The notes below the pieces were generated by a model. It saw only the letters and a program-made list of their open reading frames with translations. It was not told where the DNA came from and did not search any database. Positions 12,841-23,305 of a stretch of 64,000 nucleotides of DNA are shown here, in pieces. The stretch is from positions 125,807,610 through 125,871,609 of the forward strand of contig NC_044996.1 of NCBI RefSeq assembly GCF_008728515.1, read 5' to 3'. Numbering within the stretch: position 1 is the first letter of the stretch; each line of letters starts with the position of its first letter. This DNA comes from Papio anubis (lineage: Eukaryota > Chordata > Mammalia > Primates > Cercopithecidae). A program made the position numbers and the translations under genes.

Positions 12841-13128
12841 TTTTTTTTTTGAGACGGAGTCTCATTCTGTCACTCAGGCTGAAGTACAGTGGCGTGATCT
12901 TGACTCACTGCAGCCTCAACTTCCAAAGCTCAGGTAATCATCCCACCTCAGCCTCCCAAGTAACTGGGATTACAGGCGTGTGTCGCCATGCCTAACTTTT
13001 TTTTTTTTTTTGTAGAGGTGGGGTTTTTCCATGTTTCCCAGGCTAGTCTCAAACTCCTGAGCTCAAAAGATCTGCCTACCTTGGCCTCCCAAAGTGCTGG
13101 GATTACAGGCATGAGCCAGCATGCCTGG
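12841..13128 (-). mobile_element. AluJ-like element
   Basis: GAGACGGAGTCTCATTCTGT through GTGCTGGGATTACAGGCATG, well diverged, with a long T run between the monomers at about 12996-13010. Confidence 0.85.
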
Positions 13129-13370
13129 TTTAAGACGGTTTTTTTAGACTTTTTTTTTTTTTTTTTTTTTGAAGAGCTGGTCAGATGCCTCTGGTCCCAG
13201 TTGGCCATGCTGACCATAGGGTCCTTCATCCTCTAGTGATACCACAGAAATGGACCTCAGTGGAAGTCAGGCAACCCCTCCAGGCAGATCCTGTGCAATT
13301 ATAAACATTAGCATCAACCTCTCTCCTTCTATGGAATATTTCTGTGCTTGCAGCCCAGCAGGCACTGGGG

Positions 13371-13393
13371 ACACACGCACACATGTGCGCGCG

Positions 13394-13428
<35 letters not shown>
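13371..13428. repeat. Compound (CA)n-(CG)n-(CA)n alternating tract
   Basis: All 58 bases alternate purine and pyrimidine without a break, with a (CG) core at about 13387-13402. This is a microsatellite and a candidate Z-DNA-forming site. Confidence 0.9.
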
Positions 13429-13939
13429 CAGTGCAGCTGAGTAGGGCTGGGAGCAAGGGGTGTGTATGAAGCCATGTGGGTACATGGAAGCCCTAGTGAC
13501 CTCTTTATACTTGAAGGATAGGGGGGAAACTTGTAGTGCTTTCCAGAATTTAAATAGTCAGACAAGGGAGAGAAAAGTAGGGCTGAGTTGGGGGAGGGTG
13601 ATGAGGCTGTGGCAGGTGTCAGCCTGCAAATTAGCTGTGCTGGCCTCCCTGGAAGAAATCATGGGCATTGAGCTCAGCCAAGCCAGGGCACCAGATGACA
13701 GAGTGGAGCTCTCGCCAGCCACTGACCCAAGTAATAAGAGGGCACTTGGCAAGCAGCTTCATGAGCACTGTGCCACGTGGCCATTTGTGGTTTAGGACTT
13801 GCGAAGTTGCCCAAAGTGGCTCTTTTGTTATAATGTGTTACTCCAAAGCTTATGAAGCATTCCAATGAACAGAGTCCAAATGTTATGTTTACTGCTTTGT
13901 TAAATATAAATAGTTTACCTTTGTACCTTTGAGTTTCCT

Positions 13940-14250
13940 TGGAAACTAATTTTTTTAAAGACAGGTTCTTGTGCTGTTGCCCAGGCTAGAGTGCAGTGGT
14001 GCAGTCATGGCTCACTGCAGCCTAGAACTCATGGGCTCAAGTGGTCCTCCCATCTCAGCTTCCCGGGTAGCTGGGACTACAGGCACACATCACCACGCTC
14101 TGTTAATTTTTTTATTTTTATTTTTTCTAGAGACAGGTTCTCGCCATGTTGCTCAGGCCTTGAAATTCTGCCCTCAAGGGATCCTTCCACCTTGATCTCC
14201 CATAGTTCTGGAATTATAGGTGTGAGCCGCTGCACCCAGCCTGGAAACTA
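13940..14250 (-). mobile_element. AluJ-like element with short TSD
   Basis: An antisense old Alu lies at about 13949-14241. TGGAAACTA occurs at 13940-13948 and 14242-14250. Confidence 0.82.
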
Positions 14251-14520
14251 CAATCTTGAAAGCAGGGATTTGGGGTTCTTTTTATTTAAAAGATTTCCAT
14301 GGAACCTGTTTGCTAGTCTGGTGAAGCCTGTGGACCCCTTTTCAGAATAATGTTGATAAATGAATAAAAAGGGAACCAAATAATTACAAAGGAAACCGAT
14401 TATGTTAAAATAGTTGTCAAAATGGTGCAAAAATATAAGTAAGACATATTCTTTATTATAGCAACATCCAGCAGTGGGTCAGGAAGTGATCATAATTTTG
14501 AAGTAGGGGTGAGTGTAAAT

Positions 14521-14845
14521 GATAGTTCAAGGCCGGGCGTGGTGGCTCAAGCCTGTAATCCCAGCACTTTGGGAGGCCGAGACGGGCGGATCACGAGGTC
14601 AGGAGATCGAGACCATCCTGGCTAACACGGTGAAACCCCGTCTCTACTAAAAAATACAGAAAAACTAGCCGGGCGAGGTGGCGGGCGCCTGTAGTCCCAG
14701 CTACTCGAGAGACTGAGGCAGGAGAACGGCGTGAACCCTGGAGGCGGAGCTTGCAGTGAGCTGAGATCGGGCCACTGCACTCCAGCCTGGGCGACAGAGT
14801 GAGACTCTGTCTCAAAAAAAAAAAAAAAAAAAAAAGATAGTTCAA
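14521..14845 (+). mobile_element. Full-length AluY, Old World monkey type, with TSD
   Basis: The body at 14531-14835 begins GGCCGGGCGTGGTGGCTCAA and ends in a 22-base A tail. GATAGTTCAA is duplicated at 14521-14530 and 14836-14845. GAGACGGGCGG, ACTAGCCGGGCGAGGTGG and GAGCTGAGATCGGGCCAC are the sites used for the species inference. Confidence 0.93.
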
Positions 14846-15370
14846 GATAACTGCAACTGTGAAATGAAAATATCTATTCATGTAGTGGGATATAAATAAA
14901 TTTCATAGATGCTGCTAGTACCAATGTGGTTTGTTGCTTAGATTCACGGTGGGAATAAAGGCCAAATTTCAGAAGATAGTAAAAGATGTATTTTTTCTTT
15001 CCATCTAAATTTAGACCCCTTGAATTCTATCTACACACCCCAGTTAAGGACCTCTGCTTAAGGGGTTTAGCCTTTTAGATTATGAAGAATGAATTACAGG
15101 GATATAAACTCCCATTTGCATCAAGAAAATTCATAAATACCTAGGCTTCCTTCTTCTTTATTTTGATGGGGATGAGAAGGGAAACTATGTTAAAAATGAG
15201 TCAAAATTTAAAAATATTATGACTACCTGCAATGAAGATTTCTCCCTACCCCCAAAAGAGAGGGTATATGTGGAATTCTTTGACACTTTCTAAATCTCCT
15301 AGTACAGTGGTCATTTTTGGTACTGATTCTAAAAACTGAGAAACCCTAGATTTGTTTATGGTGTGTATCT

Positions 15371-15398
15371 CCCACCGCCCTCCCCCCCCCCCCTCCCA
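15371..15398. repeat. Poly-C-rich tract
   Basis: CCCACCGCCCT followed by 12 C and CTCCCA. On the - strand this is a G-run cluster that could form a quadruplex. Confidence 0.8.
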
Positions 15399-16397
15399 GT
15401 AATTCTCTAAGATTAGGCAAAACAGAAGTCTCCCAGATGCGGGTCTTTAGGATTTTCTAGACCTTTGTTACAGTTCTTCAAACATTTGTGTCTTTTTTTC
15501 TTCTCTCCTACCCCTCATTCCCTCATCTTTTCCCCCTCCCTGCCCACTCCACCTTTAACTGTAAAAGTTAGGTGTCTGATATATTCATTTGTCAGCAGCA
15601 AAGTTTGAGAATGCCTTTAAAAATAGATATGTTAGAGGGAGTGTGTCGGATAAAAAGGAGAAATCTTGTTTATGCTCAATAAATAACTTATATTTAGAAT
15701 CTTCCTTCAATTTTTCCTTTGAAATTCTGTATTCTCATTTCACTTGAATGACTCTGCATGGAGCATTTAAAAGTAGATCAAACAAAACCCTATAAATATG
15801 TTGAGTTCTTTTGGGCATTTTGCCAAAATTAGCCTTGCAGGGAAAAGCAGTGTGCTTTATGTATTGGATTTTCTCCTCTGAAAATCCAGGCTCCCTCCCC
15901 TCTGGAGAGCTAGCTGCCAGAGTTGGGGAAAGTCAAGCCAGGGACACATTAGGGAAGTGTCCCTGGTATGGCCTGCTGAGGTTGGGTTATTTGGGTTGAG
16001 GGTTGTGCTGAAAGGACAAAACCAATGCCTGGGACCAGCCTGAAGAAAGATGAAAAGCAGAGGGATGTTTAGAGACGTCACTGATTTTGTGTTTTGATGT
16101 GTTTCCTTTATCTCACTCTGATGGGAAGGGAAGGCTGGTGAAAAGAAAATTAACGAAGCTGCCTTTTAACAGATTCCTGAATGTAAAGCCAAATGGAAAA
16201 AAGGGAGAGAGTCAGGTTGAAGTAAGCCCCTTGGAAAGTAGGTCTGTTTCCATCATCCCAATTTTGTATGTGAGAGAACCGAGGCAGAGAGCCGCGCAGG
16301 GGTTGCAATGCTGGGTGAGTTGGGCCCTTTGTCTCTTCTGTATTGTTAGCTCAGAGTTCTCTTTATTGTTGTTGTTAGTATTATTATTATTATTACT

Positions 16398-16522
16398 ATT
16401 ATTTAGAGGCGGGGTCTCATTGTGTTGCCCAAGCTGGTCTCGAACTCCTGGGCTCAAGTGATCCTCCTGCCTCAGCCTCCCAAAGTGTTAGGATTACAGG
16501 TGTGAGCCACTGCGCCTAGCCC
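16398..16522 (-). mobile_element. Alu left monomer (FLAM-like)
   Basis: GAGGCGGGGTCTCATTGTGT through GAGCCACTGCGCCTAGCC covers only one Alu monomer. It follows a TTA-repeat stretch at 16375-16397. Confidence 0.8.
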
Positions 16523-17559
16523 CAGGGTTCTCTTTATGTGCTTTAATGCATTAAATGAAGACCACATATCCATGAGCAGTGAAATCAGAGCCCCTGCATC
16601 CTTTCAGATGGCTGATTCACATACCATTTTTATAAGATATGATTGAGGTAGAGGATATTGAGTTCTTTATGCTTGTGGCACCAAAATTACAGATGTGTCT
16701 TCTAAAGAAATATCAGATGACAGTGTTAATGTTAAAACATCCACATGCAGCTCCTCTTTGCGGAAACTCAGTTTATTCAATGGATGGCCCCTTTGACTAT
16801 TACATTGGAAGTAGAAACTTGATTTTGGGGGTCATATGTTAATTGACCAAATTTAAGATGGTTTTCAGTGGCTTCTTTAAATCAGGCATTAGACTCTGAA
16901 GTTCCTAGGGCTGAGGAGGGCCTGAGTCAGGAATTTTCTAGATATATGGCACCTGGGTCTACATAGGGATCTAGAGGCGCAGTGGTATCGTCCTAACCAT
17001 CATAAGGCAGATGTGGGTGTTGGTGAGTGAGTTGAATTAGTTGACACAGATGTGCATGAAAGAGCTGAGAGGTGTCAGGGTTGAAAAAATGGAGACAGAC
17101 AGCAATTGGCACTCACAGATAACAAAAATACAATGGAAGGAGGACAGTGCTAGAGAAAGGCAATGGTTGTTAGGGGAACCCAGAGAAGGGGCCCCCATGG
17201 CTGAATGAATGATCATGTATGTGTGTGTGTATGTGTGTGTTCCCATGAGTGAGGGCGAGCTCAGAAGATGGACACCACAGGGCCCCTCCACCTAGAGAGA
17301 GATGGCTGTCTGGGCTGTGTAGTCTGGTGGTGTCTGGCCAGGGAAGATGACCTTGACTTGGTCACTGATGGAATAGTATGGGCTTCCTCACGGTTCTGTA
17401 ACAGTATCTGATCAGAATAATGACTAATGTGGGCTACAGATGTGGAGCCCTGTCTCTGAGCTCACACCTCCTGCTGTGTTCATAGACCAGCCACAACCAG
17501 TTGTCATTGGGAGGTCCGAGGCCCCTTGTCATTCAGCCCCATGAAAAGCACCTTTCTTG

Positions 17560-17760
17560 CTGATTGAATTGATATTTATTTCTTTCAAAACACCAACTCA
17601 CTTTACTATTAATGTAATTAAAGTGTGATTGGAAGGATAAGTTTCATAATACAAGGTAATTATTTTAATAGGTGACTGTGATGTTTTAAAAAAGCGATTA
17701 CAGTGTATTACGCGCTCTTTGTGAAAACAAATTGATATTGTAGAAGTATTTAAATGAGTT
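17560..17760. other. AT-rich block, possible conserved non-coding element
   Basis: There is no repeat match by eye. It contains TAAT-type homeobox words (AATGTAATTAAAGTGTGATT, GGTAATTATTTTAATAGG) next to TTACGCGCTCTTTGTG. A regulatory role is inference; conservation has not been tested. Confidence 0.25.
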
Positions 17761-18068
17761 TCTACCCTTCCCCCAACCTGCCTCCCCTGCCACTGCTACC
17801 TTAGGGCATAGCTTTCCATACCATTTTCTGTGCTTACGCAAGTGTGTCCGTGTACATATACCCCCTTTCTCTCATTCATTTGTATCTTTTTTTGAGACAG
17901 TCTCTTACTTTGTTGCCCTCATTCATTTAATTGTATTAGACCTTCATATATTAATTGAATGTTGAATGGATTCATTTATTTATTTATGAACATTTGTTGA
18001 ATGTATACTCTGTGCTAGGTTCCGAGTTATCAGAAGTATCTAAAATACTACATGCTGCTTAGAGTTAT

Positions 18069-18070
<2 letters not shown>

Positions 18071-18111
<41 letters not shown>
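18071..18111. repeat. (GT)n microsatellite
   Basis: Twenty uninterrupted GT units. Confidence 0.95.
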
Positions 18112-18112
<1 letters not shown>

Positions 18113-18712
18113 ATAAAATTGGGATCATAGTATACATATTACATGATTTAGTGTTTTAGTGTACTATGGACACCTTTTCATACTGGTACACATTGAGCTA
18201 CTTGTTATATTTAATGGCTGCCTGGATATACCTTCCCCTCCCACTAGACATCCACGTTTCACATGTAGATCTCTGTGCATATATGCATTTGCTATTAGAA
18301 ACAATGCTGTCCTGAACCTTCTTATACATATATCTTTGCCTACTTAAAACAAATGTTTTCTGTCTTTTAAGAGGACCGAACATAAAATCAAATATACATC
18401 ATTTCTTGTTCATATATAGCCCTGCTCTACCGTTTAGTAAGGTTAATTCACAGGGGGGCATAAGTTTGTAAGAGGAAAGCAGCTAGAGGAATAGAATAGC
18501 ATTGTTTAGTATTACAGATGCTTCAGACTACAAGGTTGATGGAGAATGAGTTGGTCAATTAACTGACCAACTTTGACACACCAACAAGACTGTAGGGTCT
18601 ACCATATTTCCATCTCTATAGCATCAACAATTCCAGATGGCATTGACTTTTGTTTGTTCGGCTTATTTTATATTTTTTTAATATATATATATAGAGAGAG
18701 TTTTGTTTTATT

Positions 18713-18895
18713 TTGTTTTGAGGCATGGTCTCTGTTGTCCAGGCTGGAGTGCAGTGGCACAATCATGGCTCACTGCAGCCTTGACTTCCTGGGCTCAAGC
18801 AATCCTCCTGCCTCAACATTCCAAGTAACTGGCACTGCAGGTGTGTGCCACCATGCCTGGCTAATTTTTTAATTTTGTGTAGAGACTGGGTCTTG
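18713..18895 (-). mobile_element. Partial AluJ-like element
   Basis: Antisense right monomer and part of the left. The 5' part of the Alu (right side here) is missing after GAGACTGGGTCTTGCTGCCC. Confidence 0.8.
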
Positions 18896-18949
18896 CTGCC
18901 CTGTTTAATACCATGTTGAAGCTTTAACTCTCCCTCCACCTTTCAGGAT

Positions 18950-19620
18950 GTGGAATTCATTAGTTCATTCATTTGTCAAGAATGGATTGAGTGTCTACTC
19001 AAACACAAACTGAGCTAAGTGCAGGTATCAAGGACAAGTAAAGAGAAGGTCATTGGCCCTCAAAGGAGGCAACAGACATGTCAACTGACAATTGTTCAGA
19101 GTATGTCTGTGTCCACGTCTGCTTGTTAGCCTCTCCTTCTCTAGGTGTGTAATTCTTTCCACTGTGTTTTTCCAGCTGTGTCTTTCATTCTTCTGCTGGG
19201 CCATCTCCTGCTTCTGGGACCCCTCCCCATTGCCATTCTGCATGTTTCTGACACTGAGCCCTTCTCCCTGGATCACTGTCCTCATCACATCTTGTTCTAT
19301 GCTTCTCCGTTCAGAAACCTCCTCTGGTTTCTCATTGCCCACAAAATAAAGTCCTCATCCTTTGCTTGGCATCCAGAGTCCACTAGAAGCTCACTCCTAA
19401 TCTGCCTTCCTGGTATCATCTTGGGTTGGTGGAAGAAGAGAGCTGAAGACCACAACTTATTTAACCCGTGTACTCTGGACAAGTTATCCAGGCTTGCTGT
19501 GCTCATCATAAAGATGGGTCCAGCATGCTGAACCTCCTAGAGTTGGCCTGAGGACATGAGGGAAGGCCTGTTATGTGCCAAGCTTGGTTCCTGGCATGTA
19601 GCAGTCACTCAGTGTTCATT
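18950..19620. mobile_element. Cluster of L2- and MIR-like ancient fragments
   Basis: 18950-19060 resembles an L2-type CATT...GTGTCTACT...AGCTAAGTGC stretch. 19190-19420 resembles the coding-side L2 3' region (TTGCCCACAAAATAAAGTCC). 19440-19615 resembles antisense MIR (CTGGACAAGTTATCCAGGCT). All are diverged, with approximate ends. Confidence 0.45.
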
Positions 19621-20675
19621 TCTTTCATTTCCAAGATTAAGGTGATTTTTCTTCTGTGACTTTTGATGTTATCTGCCTCCCTCCCTACCCTCCATGGCTC
19701 AAAGGCTCTAATAAATGGTTCCCTACTAGTTCTACATTTTCTCTTATATCCTGCCAAGACTTGGGAGAGAATGAGCACTGGCATAGCTATACCCACTTGT
19801 CAGATGCCCTCTGCCTTTGAAGTAGCAGGCAAATGGATTTCCTGTGTTCTGCTGTGCAGAGATGTTGATTATACACGTCCCTATGAGAATCAAGCAGGCT
19901 CATCTCCAGGGACCACACAATGCTGGTTAGTTAAATATTATACATTTCTACTGCAACAGTCCAGGTACAGCCAAGAGGGGTTTGTAAAGAAACACCCACA
20001 AGGTCCTTTTATTTGGAGTGCCATTGGCTTCTGAAGTGTCCTCCTCTTCCTGTGAGTTGCATTATGTTGAAACAGGATGACGAATGGAAATGTTTCCAGT
20101 AAAGAGTATGATGCAGGGGTTCTGCAAGATCAGTAAATCTACCTTCTCTTCTCTTGTACCCGGAATCTACTGGACGTCCCAAGTAAAAATGTGTGAATCT
20201 ATACATTTAGTTAAGTTTGTATTGTTTTCTCCATCCTGAGATAGGAAACATGGCTTCTTGCATAAATCGAAGTTTCCAACTCAAGAACAGCCTTTTAAAG
20301 AAGCTGGCATGCCGCTCAGTAACTGAGGAGTTGCTGACCCCTGCCACCCCCTGAGCCCCTGGCACCCAGCAGTGTTTGTTAGTGAATCATAGCAGAGACC
20401 TCCATCTTCTCCACTCCCCTGCCCCAACCCAGGAACACATTTCCAGAGCTAGAAACTACTTAGTGCAACTGTTCCAAAGGTCTGTGAAATAAACATCACA
20501 GCACAGCAGCATTCACCTGTGCTATGTATTAAATACTATTGTCAGATATTTAGAAGTCTGGGTTCTCTCCCTTGTGGGAAAAGACACTGAATGTAGGACC
20601 TAAAATAACCTGATCCTGGAAAAGTCCCATTTGTTTTTGGCCTGATGCTCTTCTTTGGGCAACAGATCTGTCTAG

Positions 20676-20800
20676 ATGTCTCTGGACCTTGGCTGCACAT
20701 TAGAAGCACATGGGGATCTTTTAAAATCCAGATGCCCAGGCTGCACCCCAGATCAATAATGACATTTGAATCTCTAGAAGTGGGGCCCAGACACTGGTTC
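20676..20800 (+). mobile_element. MER5A-like hAT element
   Basis: CTGCACATTAGAAGCACATGG, then AAATCCAGATGCCCAGGCTG and AGTGGGGCCCAGACACTGG match the middle and end of the MER5A family. Confidence 0.65.
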
Positions 20801-20811
20801 CCTTTTCCCCT

Positions 20812-21600
20812 TAGAATTTTTAATCAGAAAAAATTTTAATGCACAGAAAACTTGAAACAATAGTATAATGAACACCCACCTAGATTTACCAATTATTAGC
20901 ATTTTGTCACATTTGCTTTCTATCTCTATCCTTTATCCAGTCTCCACACATACTCTTTTTGATTTCTTCTTTTAATCATTTGGATTTTTAGTGGTTTTTT
21001 TTTTTTTGGTTTTTTTTTTTTGAGACAAGGTCTCACTCTGTCTCCCAGGCTGCAGTGGTGTGATCACAGCTCACTGCAGCCTTGACCTCCCCAGGCCCAG
21101 ACAATTCTCCCACCTCGGCCTCTGGAGTAGCTGGGACCGTAAGCACATGCCACCATGCCAAGCTAATTTTTCATTTTTTTATAGAGACGAGGTTTTGCCA
21201 TGTTGCCCAAGCTGGTCTTGAACTCCTGGGCTCAACTGATCTTCCTGCCTTGGCCTCCCAAAGTGCTGGGATTACAGTTGTGACTCACTGAGCCTGGCCT
21301 GATTTTTTTCCTTAAATGGTTTGAAAATAAATTATAAGCATCAGGACACTTCATCCCTAAATACTTCAGAATGTATCTCCTAAGTATGAGGACATTCTTC
21401 TAGGTAACTGCAATAGAATTGACATACTCCGAAAATGTAACATTAACATGCTATTATCTAGAATTAGTTCATATTCAAATTTCCCCAGTTTTCTCAATGT
21501 TTTTATAGCCTTTTAAAAATGCATAATTCAATTAGAGATCATACATTATATTTAGTTGTCATATGTCTTTACTCTTTTTAAATCTAAAATAATTCTCTAG
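20812..21600 (-). mobile_element. Antisense old L1 (L1ME-like) split by an Alu
   Basis: AATAGTATAATGAACACCCACC...CAATTATTAGCATTTTGTCA and, beyond the Alu at 21002-21299, ATTATAAGCATCAGGACAC...TTTCCCCAGTTTTCTCAATG form one diverged element. Related fragments occur at 43940-44090, 44985-45560 and 63720-63866. Confidence 0.6.
21002..21299 (-). mobile_element. AluJ-like element
   Basis: GAGACAAGGTCTCACTCTGT through CACTGAGCCTGGCC, with a shortened right-monomer start (CAGGCTGCAGTGG). Confidence 0.85.
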
Positions 21601-21639
21601 CCTTTTAAATATCTTTTATGATATTGACTTAAGAAAAAA

Positions 21640-22375
21640 AATATTTCTGTGCCTGGCTTATTTCACTTAACATAATGACCTCCAGTTCCATCCATGTTGC
21701 TGCAAAAGACAGGATCTCGTTCTTTTTTACGGCTCAGTAGTAGTCTATTATACCACATTTTATTTTCTTTTTGAAATAACTTTTGTTTTTAATTTTTGTA
21801 GGTACATAGGTGTATATATTTACAGGATACATGAGATATTTTGATACGGGCATGCAGTGTGTAATAATCACATCATGGAGAATGGGGTATTTATCCCCTC
21901 AAGCATTTATCCTTAGTGTTACTAACAACCCAATTACAGTCTTTTAGTAATTTGAAAATACATGATTAAGTTGTTACTGACTGTATCATCCTGTTGTGCT
22001 ATCAAATAGTAGGTCTTATTCATTCTTTCTAACTATGTTTTTTATACCCATTAACCATCCCCATCTCACCCCCGACCCGCTCCCACTACGCTTCCCAGCC
22101 TCTGATAACCATCCTTCTATTCTCTATGTCCATGGGTTCAATTGTTTGGAGTTTTAGATCTTACAAAGTGAGAACATGCGATGTTTGTCTTTTGGTGCCT
22201 GGCTTATTTCACTTAACATAATGACCTCCAGTTCCGTCCATGTTGTTGCAGATCTCATTCTTTTTATGGCTGAGTAGCATTCCATTGGGTATATGTACCA
22301 CAGTTTCCTTATCCACTTTTCTGTTGATGGACACTTACGTTGATTGCATATCTTTGCTACTGTGAATAGTGCTGA
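21640..22375 (-). mobile_element. Nested antisense L1 3' fragments
   Basis: 21640-21765 is one antisense L1 piece (CTGGCTTATTTCACTTAACA...). A second antisense copy at about 21770-22375 carries its 3' UTR first (GGTACATAGGTGTATATATT) and then the same ORF2-end sequence. The two share an identical stretch of about 41 bases starting at 21646 and 22196. Confidence 0.75.
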
Positions 22376-22384
22376 GGTAACCAT

Positions 22385-22696
22385 GAAGAGCTAAAAAAGT
22401 TGATCTCATGGAGGTAGAGAGTAGAGAGGTTGGTTACCGGATACAAACATACAGTTAGATTGAAAGAATAAGTTCTAGTATTCAATAGCAGAGTAGGGTG
22501 ACTATAGTTGACAACAATGTTTTGTATATTTCAAAATAGCTAGAAAAGAGGACTTGAAATGTTCCCAATACATAGAAATGATAAGTGCTCAAGGTGATGG
22601 ACACTCAAATACCCTGACTTGATCACTACACATTCTATGCATGGAATAAAATATCACACGTACCCTATAAAAATGTACAAATATTATGTATCAATA
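22385..22696 (+). mobile_element. L1 3' UTR fragment, sense
   Basis: AGCTAAAAAAGTTGATCTCA, then GACTATAGTTGACAACAATG, then TTGATCACTACACATTCTAT and a TATCAATAAGAA end. It lies head to head with the antisense L1 immediately to the left. Confidence 0.75.
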
Positions 22697-22717
22697 AGAA
22701 TTTTTTTTTTTTTTTTG

Positions 22718-23179
22718 GCTAGGTGTGATGGCTCACTCTTATAATCCCAGTACTTTGGGAGGCTGAGGCAGGAGGATCATTTGAGCCCAGGAGTTTGAGA
22801 CCAGCCTAGGCAACATAGCGAGACCCCATCTTTACAAAAAATACAAAAATTAGCCAGTGTGGTAGCTTGCATCGGTAGTCCCAGCTACCCAGGAGGCTGA
22901 GGTGGGAGGATTGCTTGAGCTTGGGAGGTCGAGACTGCAGTGAGCCAATATCATGGCTCACTGCAGTCTCCCAGGTTCAAGCGATTCTCCTGCCTCAGCC
23001 TCCTGAGTAGTTGAGACTACAGGAGTGGGCCACCATACCCGGCTAATTTTTGTATTTTTAGTAGAGATCGGGTTTCACTATGTTGGCCAGCTGGTCTCAA
23101 ACTCCTGGCCTCAGGTGATCCTCCCACCTCAGCCTCCCGAAGTGCTGGGATTACAGGCATGAGTGACCACACCTGGCCA
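22718..23179. mobile_element. Two partial Alus fused tail to tail in inverted orientation
   Basis: A + strand old Alu (about 22718-22946) runs directly into a - strand Alu (about 22955-23179). Both lose their 3' ends at the same consensus region. The joint is a perfect 16-bp inverted repeat (22931-22946 and 22955-22970) with an 8-base spacer. Confidence 0.88.
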
Positions 23180-23259
23180 GATCAGTTTTTGTAAACTGCT
23201 CCTCATTTTAAATTTGCATGATTGTTTCCTCGTGGTTGGATTTAGGTAAATGTTGTGGC

Positions 23260-23305
23260 AGAAGTATTCTATAGGTGATGTTATAGAAGTATTCTATAGG
23301 TGATG
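23260..23305 (+). repeat. 25-bp tandem duplication
   Basis: AGAAGTATTCTATAGGTGATG occurs at 23260-23280 and 23285-23305 (25-bp period). A third partial TTCTATAGGT follows. Confidence 0.9.

Noticed and set aside
22154..22384. Antisense frame resembling a reverse-transcriptase end (PMECYSAIKR...)
   Set aside because: It is the C-terminal part of a decayed L1 ORF2 in the antisense L1 fragment, not a functional gene.
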